NCBI RefSeq assembly: GCF_001280015.1
Contig: NZ_LGDV01000188.1
Span: forward strand, 1-64,000
Origin: Streptomyces sp. MMG1121
Lineage (GTDB): Bacteria > Actinomycetota > Actinomycetes > Streptomycetales > Streptomycetaceae
Reading direction: 5' to 3'
DNA length: 64,000 bases
The position numbers were made by a program, and so were the translations under genes. The notes below the pieces were generated by a model. The model was not told the origin of the DNA. It ran no database searches and saw only the letters and a list, made by a program, of their open reading frames with translations. Positions 35,410 through 42,854 of the stretch are shown one piece after another. How positions within the stretch are numbered: position 1 is the first letter of the stretch; every line of letters starts with the position of its first letter.

Positions 35410-36018
35410 GTGATCCGGGTACTTCTGGTGCACGACGCGTGTCTGGTGCGATCGGTTCTGGCGGAGTGGCTGCGCCGGGAACCCGGGCTCGACGTGGACG
35501 ACACGCCGTGGCACGGTGCCGCCGCGCGGGTACGGTCCCTGGCCCCGGACGTGTGCGCGGCGGACCTGGACTGTGCCGACGGCCATGGCACGCCCCCGCT
35601 CGGCGACCTGTCCCCGGCGCGCTCCGGTGGGCGTCCGCCCGCGCTGGTGGTGCTGGCCCACGCGAACCGGCCGGGTCTGCTGAAACGAGCCGCCGAGGCG
35701 GGCGCCCTCGGCTTTGTCGACAAGGCGGGCTCACCGGACCGGCTGTTGCGCGCCATCCGCAGCGTTGCCGAGAGGGAACGTTTCGTCGATGCGTCGCTGG
35801 GCTTCGGTTTCCTCCAGGCGGCCCAGATGCCGCTGACCAGACGCGAGCTGAGCGTGCTGTCGCTGGCGGCCGGGGGCGCGTCGATCGCGGAGATCGCCGG
35901 GAGCTTGCATCTGTCCCACGGCACGGTCCGCAACTACATGGCGTCGATCACCCGCAAGACGGGCGCCCGCAATCGGATCGACGCCATTCGCATATCGAGG
36001 GGAGAGGGGTGGCTGTGA
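35410..36018 (+). CDS. ramR: RamR-like response regulator of SapB production
   Basis: The 202-residue protein has a receiver domain (1-125) and a LuxR/NarL helix-turn-helix (~138-198; LTRRELSVLSLAAGGASIAEIAGSLHLSHGTVRNYMASI). In S. coelicolor RamR activates ramC-S-A-B to make SapB. The putative phospho-acceptor Asp52 and Lys105 are present, but the acidic pair is reduced to His8-Asp9, so normal phosphorylation is doubtful; no sensor kinase is adjacent. GTG 35410 follows GAGGGGG. It converges on ramB with 37 bases between the stops, as in known ram loci. Confidence 0.88.
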   Translation: MIRVLLVHDACLVRSVLAEWLRREPGLDVDDTPWHGAAARVRSLAPDVCAADLDCADGHGTPPLGDLSPARSGGRPPALVVLAHANRPGLLKRAAEAGALGFVDKAGSPDRLLRAIRSVAERERFVDASLGFGFLQAAQMPLTRRELSVLSLAAGGASIAEIAGSLHLSHGTVRNYMASITRKTGARNRIDAIRISRGEGWL

Positions 36019-36055
36019 GCACGTGGCCCGGGATCCGGGGGGCGGGGTGAGGTGA

Positions 36056-37855
36056 CTAGCGGGACAGCGGCGTGTGGTGCGGTGTGTGGGGGGGCCAGCC
36101 GGCGGTCAGCTGCCGGTACAGGGCCGATGTGCGCAGCAGTTCGTCGTGTGTGCCGCAGGCGGTGCGCGCACCGTCCATGACGAGGATCCGCTCCGCACGA
36201 CGGGCGGAGCTGATGCGGTGGGCGACGACCAGCAGCGTGCCGCCCGGGCGTGCGGCGAAGGCCCGCTCGGCGCGTGCCTCCGCCTCCGGGTCGAGGTGAC
36301 AGGTCGCCTCGTCCAGCAGGGCCAGCGGGGCCGGGGAGAGATACGCCCTGGTCAGCGCGATCAGTTGCCGCTCGCCCGCCGAGAGCGCCGTCGGATCGAC
36401 CGGGGCGTCGGGCCCGCCCAGTGTCCGCAGCAGCGCGGTCAGCCCGACCGCGTCGGCGGCGGCCAGCAGTTCGGCCCGCGGCACCGGGGCCGGGCGGAAG
36501 AGGGACAGGTTCTCGGCCAGGGTGCCGCCGTGGACGTAGGCCTCCTGGGGGATGAGCACGGTCACCTCCGGCGCGGGGACGGGGCGGCCGTACAGCCGGA
36601 TGGTGCCGTGCCGCGGTGTGAGCAGCCCGGCGACGAGTCCCGTGAGCGTCGATTTTCCGATTCCGCTGGGGCCCACGACGGCCAGGTGGCCGCCTGCCGG
36701 GAGGCTGAGGTCGAGTCCGTCGAGGATCGGCTCGCTCGCGGCGCCGTAGGCGAAGGTGAGGGAGGTGAGGGAGAGGGCGGTGTGCCGCGCGCCCGAGGAC
36801 GGGCGGCTGCGGCTCGTCCGTGGCTGGTCGCGCGGTTCCGTGTGCCCCTGGGGGTGTCGTGCCGGGCGGGTCAGCCGGCGCAGGACCACCGTGAGGCGGG
36901 AGCCGCTCGTGCCCAGGCCGTGGACCAGGTTCTGCAGGGCGGGCAGCAGGGACTGGGTGACGTAGGCCAGCGCGCCGACCAGTGCGCCCGGGGTCACGCC
37001 GTGGTCCAGCAGCCAGGGCGTGGTGACCAGCAGCAGAACCACGGGCAGCTCACCGCCCAGGGCCAGTGCGGCGGTGCGGGCCACGCTCCAGCGGGCCAGG
37101 GCGCGCGCGGCGCGCAGCTCGGCGTCGACGCGTTCCCCGACGTCCGCCGCGACCCGCTCCTCGGCACCGGACGCAGTGACGTCCCGCAGTCCCGGACACA
37201 GTGCGCCCAGCTCCTGGGCCAGCGCCTCGTCCGCGGCGAGGAACGCTTCCTGGCGGCGGGCCAGGGGCCGCAGCGTCGCCGCGAACAGGGCCACTCCGGC
37301 CAGCAGCGGGGGCACTACGACGGTCAGCAGCGGCGGGGCCAGCGAGAACAGGCCGATCAGGGCGCCAGCGGCGGTGAACAGGAACGACCGCGACACCATC
37401 ACCACGCCCGCGAGCGTGTCCCGGGCCAGCTCCACCTGCTGGGTGAGCCCGGACAGCGCACCCGCGTCCGCCTCCCGCACCCCGCGCTCGACCACCGCGG
37501 TCACCAGCCGGTCCCGGGCCGGTTCGACCAGAGCGGCGACCACGCCGTACACCCGCCCGGTCCCGTACGCCCCGGCACAGACGGCAAGGCCCGCCGCCCC
37601 CAGCCAGAGCAGGCCGGTGCGTACGTCCCCGGCCAGGAACCCGGCGTCCAGCGACCGCGCGAGGGCGTAGCCGAGAAGGAAGGTCTGCCCCGCCTCCAGC
37701 ACCGACCAGGCGCCGAGCCGGACCAGCACCCGCCACCGCGCCCGCAGAAACCGGCAGGCCTGCCCGCGCACCCGCGCCGGGCCCCCGCCGCCCGCCACCC
37801 CGAGACGACGCCCCGCGCCGGCCCTGCCCCTCAACTCCCGCTCCCGGTACGGCAC
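36056..37855 (-). CDS. ramB: RamB-like ABC transporter of SapB
   Basis: The 599-residue half-transporter has membrane segments (~20-330), an Arg/Ser/Pro linker and an ATPase (~375-590): Walker A GPSGIGKST, signature LSAGERQLIAL, Walker B LALLDEATCHLD and H-loop VVAHRIS. With RamA it should form the heterodimer that exports SapB. GTG 37855 is chosen because GAGGA lies 6 bases upstream; an in-frame GTG at 37948 with GGAAGGG is a real alternative. It follows ramA by 118 bases (25 with the other start) on the same strand. Confidence 0.87.
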   Translation of the reverse strand: MPYRERELRGRAGAGRRLGVAGGGGPARVRGQACRFLRARWRVLVRLGAWSVLEAGQTFLLGYALARSLDAGFLAGDVRTGLLWLGAAGLAVCAGAYGTGRVYGVVAALVEPARDRLVTAVVERGVREADAGALSGLTQQVELARDTLAGVVMVSRSFLFTAAGALIGLFSLAPPLLTVVVPPLLAGVALFAATLRPLARRQEAFLAADEALAQELGALCPGLRDVTASGAEERVAADVGERVDAELRAARALARWSVARTAALALGGELPVVLLLVTTPWLLDHGVTPGALVGALAYVTQSLLPALQNLVHGLGTSGSRLTVVLRRLTRPARHPQGHTEPRDQPRTSRSRPSSGARHTALSLTSLTFAYGAASEPILDGLDLSLPAGGHLAVVGPSGIGKSTLTGLVAGLLTPRHGTIRLYGRPVPAPEVTVLIPQEAYVHGGTLAENLSLFRPAPVPRAELLAAADAVGLTALLRTLGGPDAPVDPTALSAGERQLIALTRAYLSPAPLALLDEATCHLDPEAEARAERAFAARPGGTLLVVAHRISSARRAERILVMDGARTACGTHDELLRTSALYRQLTAGWPPHTPHHTPLSR

Positions 37856-37973
37856 ATGAGTTCCTCGCCCGGGGTGCGCCGACGCCGGCCGCCTGCCCCC
37901 GTCGACCTCCGCCTCCCAGCCCCCGTCCCGGCAGCCCGGACGCGGCACGTACGTCCACCCTTCCCCACTGCCG

Positions 37974-39755
37974 TCACCCCCGAGCCTCCGTCCCGACCTG
38001 GCCCCCGACGTCGCCCGCCCTCGCCGGCCCGGTCTTGTCCCGGCTCGCCTCCCCCGCACCGAACACCGCCCGGTACTCCTCGTCCCGCCACAGGTCCCGG
38101 TGGGTGCCCAGGGCGCGGATGCGGCCGCCGTCCAGCCAGGCGACCCGGTCCGCGCGGGCCGCTGTGGTCGGGCGGTGGGCGATCAGCACGCGGGTCTGTG
38201 GCGGGGTGGGGGACAGGAGGGTCTGGGTGATGCGGTGTTCCGTGACCGTGTCGAGGCTGGAGAGGGCGTCGTCGAGGATGAGGAGCCGGGCGCCACGGGC
38301 GAAGGCGCGGGCGAGGCCCAGGCGTTGGGACTCGCCGCCGGAACGGGGGGCGTCGGCGGTGCGGGTGGCGTAGCCGTCGGGCAGGCGGCGGACGAACCCG
38401 TCGGCGTGCGCGCGCCGGGCGGCCGAGCGGACGGCGGCCGGTGACCGGGCGGTGAGCCCGAAGGCGAGGGTGTCCTCGATCGTCGTGCCCAGCAGCGCGG
38501 GGCGTTCGAAGGCGTAGGCGACGGCACGGCGCAGCTCGTCGTGGGTGAGGTCGCGCAGCGGGACGCCGTCGAGGAGGACCTCGCCCGCGTCCGGGTCGGC
38601 GAGCCGACCGGCCACCTCGGCGAGCAGGGACTTCCCGGCGCCGGAGCGGCCCACGATCGCCAGGGTCGTACCGCCCGCGACCGTCAGGCTCAACCCGTCG
38701 AGGACGTTTCGGCCGCCCCGGACGGCCGTCACCGCTCGCAGCTCCAGGCCCCCGGGGCCGGGCGGCAGGCGGCGGGTGCCGTGTTCCGGGCGGGGCTCGG
38801 CCGTCACCTCGGCGAGTCGGCCGGTCGCCGCGCGGGCCCGGGCGAGTGCGGCGAGCTGTCCCACCAGCGCGCCGACGCCCGTCGCGAGGACCGCGTACCG
38901 GGAGGCGGCCAGCATGTCGCCGACCGACAGGCGGTGCCGGGCCAGCAGCACTCCGGCCACCGCCAGTACGCCCAGGTTCAGCAGCGGGGCCACGGTGACC
39001 GCCCGCGCGGCGGCCCGGCCCTGCACCCGCCACATGCGCTGTCCCGCACGCGACAGTTCGGGCAGTGACGCGAGGACGCGGGCGCTCTCGCGGTCCTCCA
39101 CGCCCGCCGCCCGGATCGTACGGGAGCCGCCGATCGCCTCCGCCAGTGCGGCGGCGATCCGGCCCTGGGCATGCTGGTAGTCGGCCACACAGGCCGAGGT
39201 GTCCCGGGTGAAGGCGCGCAGCAGCAGGGCCAGGACCGGCGCCCCGGCGAGGAACACGGCCGCCAGCCACGGGTCGATGAGGCCGAGGGCCACCACGCCT
39301 CCGACCGGTCCGGCGAGTGCGGCGAGCAGCGCGGCCAGCGCGCCCGGCGCCGTTCCGGCCTGGGCCGCGTTGCCGACCCACCGCGCCACCAGATCCCCGG
39401 CGCCGAACCGGGCCGTCGCGCGCGCGCCCAGGGCCAGGACCTGGCCGGTCAGCTGACGGCGCAGCCATGCCGTGGCGTGCGCGTCGGCCGTGCCGGTCAG
39501 CACGCCCGCGCAGCCGTCCAGCAGGGCCAGCAGGAGGACGAGGCCGGCACAGCCGGCGACCCAGCGGGCGGCGGGGGCGTGGGCCAGCAGCAGGTCCAGG
39601 GTGTGGCCGAGCAGGGCGGGCAGCAGCAGACCGGCCGCCGTGGCGGCCGTGCTCACGGCGCACAGCACGGCACAGCGCGCACCGCCCTGGCGCAGCACGG
39701 CGCGCGACAGGACGCGACCGGCCGCCGAAGTGGCCTTGTCGGAGCGGGAGTTCAT
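37974..39755 (-). CDS. ramA: RamA-like ABC transporter of SapB
   Basis: The 593-residue half-transporter has a six-segment membrane domain (~20-310) and an ATPase (~345-570): Walker A GRSGAGKSL, signature RSGGESQRLGLA, Walker B LLILDDALSSLD and H-loop IAHRPTT. The residue after the Walker B Asp is Asp instead of the catalytic Glu, as in the degenerate site of heterodimeric exporters; RamB keeps Glu. ATG 39755 has GAGG nine bases upstream; a longer frame runs through ramS and is a shadow. A strong hairpin separates it from ramS. Confidence 0.88.
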   Translation of the reverse strand: MNSRSDKATSAAGRVLSRAVLRQGGARCAVLCAVSTAATAAGLLLPALLGHTLDLLLAHAPAARWVAGCAGLVLLLALLDGCAGVLTGTADAHATAWLRRQLTGQVLALGARATARFGAGDLVARWVGNAAQAGTAPGALAALLAALAGPVGGVVALGLIDPWLAAVFLAGAPVLALLLRAFTRDTSACVADYQHAQGRIAAALAEAIGGSRTIRAAGVEDRESARVLASLPELSRAGQRMWRVQGRAAARAVTVAPLLNLGVLAVAGVLLARHRLSVGDMLAASRYAVLATGVGALVGQLAALARARAATGRLAEVTAEPRPEHGTRRLPPGPGGLELRAVTAVRGGRNVLDGLSLTVAGGTTLAIVGRSGAGKSLLAEVAGRLADPDAGEVLLDGVPLRDLTHDELRRAVAYAFERPALLGTTIEDTLAFGLTARSPAAVRSAARRAHADGFVRRLPDGYATRTADAPRSGGESQRLGLARAFARGARLLILDDALSSLDTVTEHRITQTLLSPTPPQTRVLIAHRPTTAARADRVAWLDGGRIRALGTHRDLWRDEEYRAVFGAGEASRDKTGPARAGDVGGQVGTEARG

Positions 39756-39797
39756 GGTCTGCGGCCTCGCTCGGGTCAAACGGGAACGGGGAAGGCC

Positions 39798-39834
39798 CCG
39801 GACGGCCCCCTCCCACGCGGAGGGGGCCGTCCGG
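39798..39834 (-). terminator. 16-bp intercistronic hairpin between ramS and ramA
   Basis: Arms 39798-39813 (CCGGACGGCCCCCTCC) and 39819-39834 are perfect complements around a 5-base loop. It lies 22 bases past the ramS stop. It should stop or stabilise the ramC-ramS message and let a fraction read through to ramAB. Confidence 0.8.
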
Positions 39835-39856
39835 AGCCGTGGAATCACCGGCCCGG

Positions 39857-39973
39857 TCAGAGACAGAGCAGAATGCTCGCCGCGGAGACACAGGACAGCA
39901 GGCTCACGGTGCTGGCGCCGCCGCCGCCGTTGTGCTCGTCGGACTCCAGGGCCTGCAGGTCGAGAAGTGCCAT
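39857..39973 (-). CDS. ramS: RamS/AmfS-like class III lanthipeptide (SapB) precursor
   Basis: The 38-residue precursor starts MALLDLQALE, the conserved leader that class III synthetases recognise (LLDLQ box). The core holds two copies of SxxSxxxC: Ser21-Ser24-Cys28 and Ser30-Ser33-Cys37, ending CL. Class III enzymes turn these into two lanthionine or labionin rings, giving the amphipathic SapB morphogen that lets aerial hyphae break the water surface. The Gly4 linker before the first ring is unusual. ATG has AAAGGA seven to eight bases upstream. It lies between ramC and ramA. Confidence 0.93.
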   Translation of the reverse strand: MALLDLQALESDEHNGGGGASTVSLLSCVSAASILLCL

Positions 39974-40023
39974 GATGATCGTCCTTTCCCTTGTTTCGGG
40001 GACGGGGTGGTGTCACGACTCCG

Positions 40024-42636
40024 TCAGATCGCGGAGCCGCGGATGTGGGCCGCCGGGGGCGGCGGCAGGAAGGGCAGGTGCGCGGTGCGGGCGTCGTCGC
40101 GGGCCGCGGCGAGCGCGAGCAGGCAGCCTGCCGTACCGGTGGAGAGGTCCATGGACAGGCGCATCATCTGGTGCCCGGGGAAGGCGAGTTGGCCCTGGTA
40201 GTCCATCGCGAACCAGCCGAGCCCCGCGATCTGCTGCGCCAGCCGCTCCCGGGTGGCGCCGGGGGCCGAGGAGCGGGCGAGGTGCAGGATCATTCCGGCG
40301 CGGCCCTGGAAGAGGCCGGGCTGGGCGTAGAAGCGGGAGGTGGCGGCGGTGAGGATGCCGGCCCGGGCGCGTTCGAACCCCTCGTCGTGCGTGTGCGCGA
40401 GGTAGTCGTCGAGGACCAGCCCGATGCCCGCGCTGCCGTCGCCGAGGTAGGGCAGGGTGCGCCAGCCCTCGTCCACCTCCAGGCCGCCGTTCGCCTTCTG
40501 GGTCACACAGCGGTCCAGGTCACGGCGGAGCGCCTCGGCCGCCGCGGCCAGATAGCGGGCCTCGCCGGTCTCCTCGTGCTGCCGGAGCAGGAACAGCGCG
40601 GGTCCGCTCGCGCCGCGCAGCAGTCCGGCACGCCGGCGCGGGGTGTCCGGCACCGGTTCGGCAAGGCGTCGTACGACGATGTCGGCGGCCTCGGCGGCGT
40701 GTTGCCGCAGAGCGGCCTCGCCGGTGGTGTCCGCGAGCCGGGCCAGGACCAGACCGAGTCCGGCGAGTCCGCCGTGCAGATCGGAGGCGAGACTCGGCCA
40801 GTTCTCCCGCAGGACGCCCTCGATCAGGTCCAACGCCCGCTGCCGGTGGCCGAGTTGCTCCAGTACCAGGGCGACGCCGGCGAGACCGTCGTACAGGCCG
40901 AGCGGGGTGCCGGGAGGCGGCGGGGCGGTGTGGTCGAGCAGCCAGCGCTCGCCCTCGTCGTAGCGCCCGGCCCCCGACGCGTCGAGCGCGTACAGCACCC
41001 CGGCCGCGCCGTGCGCGAGCCCGAGTCCGCCGCCGTCGGAGAACTGGGCGATGTCACCGGGGAAGAGCCGGTCGTCGCGTTCCGGGGTGGCGGAGGCCAG
41101 GATCGCCTTCACCATCGAGTCCCTGCTGCCGGGCCACTCACCGGGTACCGCGGGCCGGGCCGGCCGCACCCGGGGGCCGCCCGCCGCGTCCCGGGTGATC
41201 TCCACGACCGCCTCGTCCAGGAAGGCGCGCGGCACGTCCGGGAACTGCTCGGCGATCACCTCCGCGAGATGCGCCGCCTTGCCGCGGTCCACCACGAACA
41301 GCGTGGTCACCGGCAGGAACAGGGCGAGCCGCAGACAGGCCAGCGCATAGCGGTCCACGTCCGGGCCCCGGCGGTCCGGCGGGGCGAAGAAGCCGGGGTG
41401 GGCGACGGTCTGCCGGGCGTTCTGCGCCGCGGGCGCGGCGGCCTCGAAGTCGATGAGGCACACGGACTCGTCGTCCTCGGCCACCATGATGTTGAAGACG
41501 TGCAGGTCGTTGAAGACCAGCCCGCGCTCGTGCACCGCGGCGACCGCCCGCTCCACCGCCGCGTTGATCCGTAGCGCCCACGCCGTGTACGCGGCGACCT
41601 TCGCCGGGTCGGGGTCGGCGGTGAGCAGCGGGTGCCGCTCGGCGAAGTAGGAGTTGAGCGGGCGCCCGGCCAGATGGTCCATGACCAGGAAGCGGTGCTC
41701 GCCGAGCAGGAACCAGTCCCGCACCTCGGGCACCACACCGGTCCCGGCGGCCCGCTCCAGCGCCGCCTTCTCCCGCTCCAGTCGGGCCACCGCGTCCGCG
41801 CCGTCGGCGGCCAGCCCCGCGTGCGGCCGGGCCTCCTTCAGCACCACCCGGCGCCCGTCCCGGGTGTCCGTGCCGGCGTACACCCCGCCGCCGTTGGAGA
41901 AGTGCAGCGCCTTCTCGATGCGGTACGGCAGCTCGCCGACCGTCGTGGTGTTGCGGGCCTCCAGATGCGGGCGCAGGAACTCCGGCAGCGACACCCAGGC
42001 CGGCACCTGGAAGGACGGTGCCCGCCGGTCCGGCACCAGCGTGCCCGTGCCGTCGGCCACCGCCGGGACCAGCGTGCCGCGCTCGTCCACGACGTAGCGG
42101 CGGGCGAAGGCGCCGTAGCGGACGTAGAGCGGACCGTCGTGCCAGCGCAGGTCGGTGAGGATGTACGGACCCTCGAACCCCTTCAGCAGCGCGCCCAGTT
42201 CCTCCAGGACCTGGTGCAGCTGCCGCTCGTCCGCGGGGTAGACGGTGACGAACTTGCCGCTGGTGTCGCGGCCCGCGTACTTGGCGTTGCGCAGGTGCAG
42301 CAGATGCGGGCCGGGCACGAACTTGAACGGGATGCGGCGCGGCACGCAGTAGTCCCACACGAGGGCGGCGATCTGCTCCGCGTCGGCCGCGGTCGCCGAG
42401 GAGTGGATCTTCCAGCCCTGGGCCGGTGACGGCAGTGGCGCGCCGTCCGCATCGAGCGGGGTCAGCGTCAGCCAGTCGCCGGAGCGGGCCGCGTGCCAGT
42501 GTGCCGGAACGGTGCGGCGCGCCGTCGCGAACAGCGGCGCGGCCTCCCCGACCGTACCGCCGGCCGCCTCGAGCCGGTCGGGCGTGTCGTAGAAGTGCCC
42601 GTCGGCGAGCGCGTACACCTCGTACCGCTTGTCCAT
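40024..42636 (-). CDS. ramC: RamC-like class III lanthipeptide synthetase (LanKC)
   Basis: The 870-residue trifunctional enzyme has an N-terminal lyase-like region (1-215), a Ser/Thr-kinase-like domain (~225-500; GGGVYAGTDTRDGRRVVLKEARPH Lys, VFNDLHVFNIMV catalytic loop, CLIDFEAA) and a C-terminal LanC-like cyclase (~530-870; GLAHGAAGVLYAL, DGLAGVALVL, GDGSAGIGLVL). The zinc ligands of class I/II cyclases are missing, as in class III enzymes. It phosphorylates Ser in RamS, eliminates phosphate and forms the rings. ATG 42636 has GGGAGGGG immediately upstream. It is first gene of ramCSAB and would be controlled by RamR. Confidence 0.93.
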   Translation of the reverse strand: MDKRYEVYALADGHFYDTPDRLEAAGGTVGEAAPLFATARRTVPAHWHAARSGDWLTLTPLDADGAPLPSPAQGWKIHSSATAADAEQIAALVWDYCVPRRIPFKFVPGPHLLHLRNAKYAGRDTSGKFVTVYPADERQLHQVLEELGALLKGFEGPYILTDLRWHDGPLYVRYGAFARRYVVDERGTLVPAVADGTGTLVPDRRAPSFQVPAWVSLPEFLRPHLEARNTTTVGELPYRIEKALHFSNGGGVYAGTDTRDGRRVVLKEARPHAGLAADGADAVARLEREKAALERAAGTGVVPEVRDWFLLGEHRFLVMDHLAGRPLNSYFAERHPLLTADPDPAKVAAYTAWALRINAAVERAVAAVHERGLVFNDLHVFNIMVAEDDESVCLIDFEAAAPAAQNARQTVAHPGFFAPPDRRGPDVDRYALACLRLALFLPVTTLFVVDRGKAAHLAEVIAEQFPDVPRAFLDEAVVEITRDAAGGPRVRPARPAVPGEWPGSRDSMVKAILASATPERDDRLFPGDIAQFSDGGGLGLAHGAAGVLYALDASGAGRYDEGERWLLDHTAPPPPGTPLGLYDGLAGVALVLEQLGHRQRALDLIEGVLRENWPSLASDLHGGLAGLGLVLARLADTTGEAALRQHAAEAADIVVRRLAEPVPDTPRRRAGLLRGASGPALFLLRQHEETGEARYLAAAAEALRRDLDRCVTQKANGGLEVDEGWRTLPYLGDGSAGIGLVLDDYLAHTHDEGFERARAGILTAATSRFYAQPGLFQGRAGMILHLARSSAPGATRERLAQQIAGLGWFAMDYQGQLAFPGHQMMRLSMDLSTGTAGCLLALAAARDDARTAHLPFLPPPPAAHIRGSAI

Positions 42637-42721
42637 GCCCCTCCCGCCCTCGTCTTCCGTGACCGGAAAGACACTCGCAGCAGCCGGACGGCTGCGGACA
42701 GTCACGTCTGTCACGACGTCG

Positions 42722-42738
42722 CCGTGCGGAACGCACGG
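42722..42738. promoter_or_regulatory. Inverted repeat upstream of ramC
   Basis: CCGTGCG and CGCACGG flank GAA in a perfect 7-3-7 inverted repeat 86 bases upstream of the ramC ATG, in the divergent gap with the phosphatase gene. It may be an operator for ramC control. Confidence 0.45.
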
Positions 42739-42791
42739 GTCAACATGTGTTCGGGGGCTTTCGAGCGAACCGTGTGCGCGAGGTGTCCCGA

Positions 42792-42822
42792 GCGTTCACC
42801 GTCCGGCACCCGAAGCGTTCAC
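42792..42822 (+). repeat. Direct repeat GCGTTCAC before the third phosphatase gene
   Basis: GCGTTCAC occurs at 42792-42799 and 42815-42822, 23 bases apart (about two helical turns), just upstream of the phosphatase start. It is a possible tandem activator site. Confidence 0.35.
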
Positions 42823-42854
42823 AGGGGCTGCGCGGGAGGCGTACACGCGCTCTA

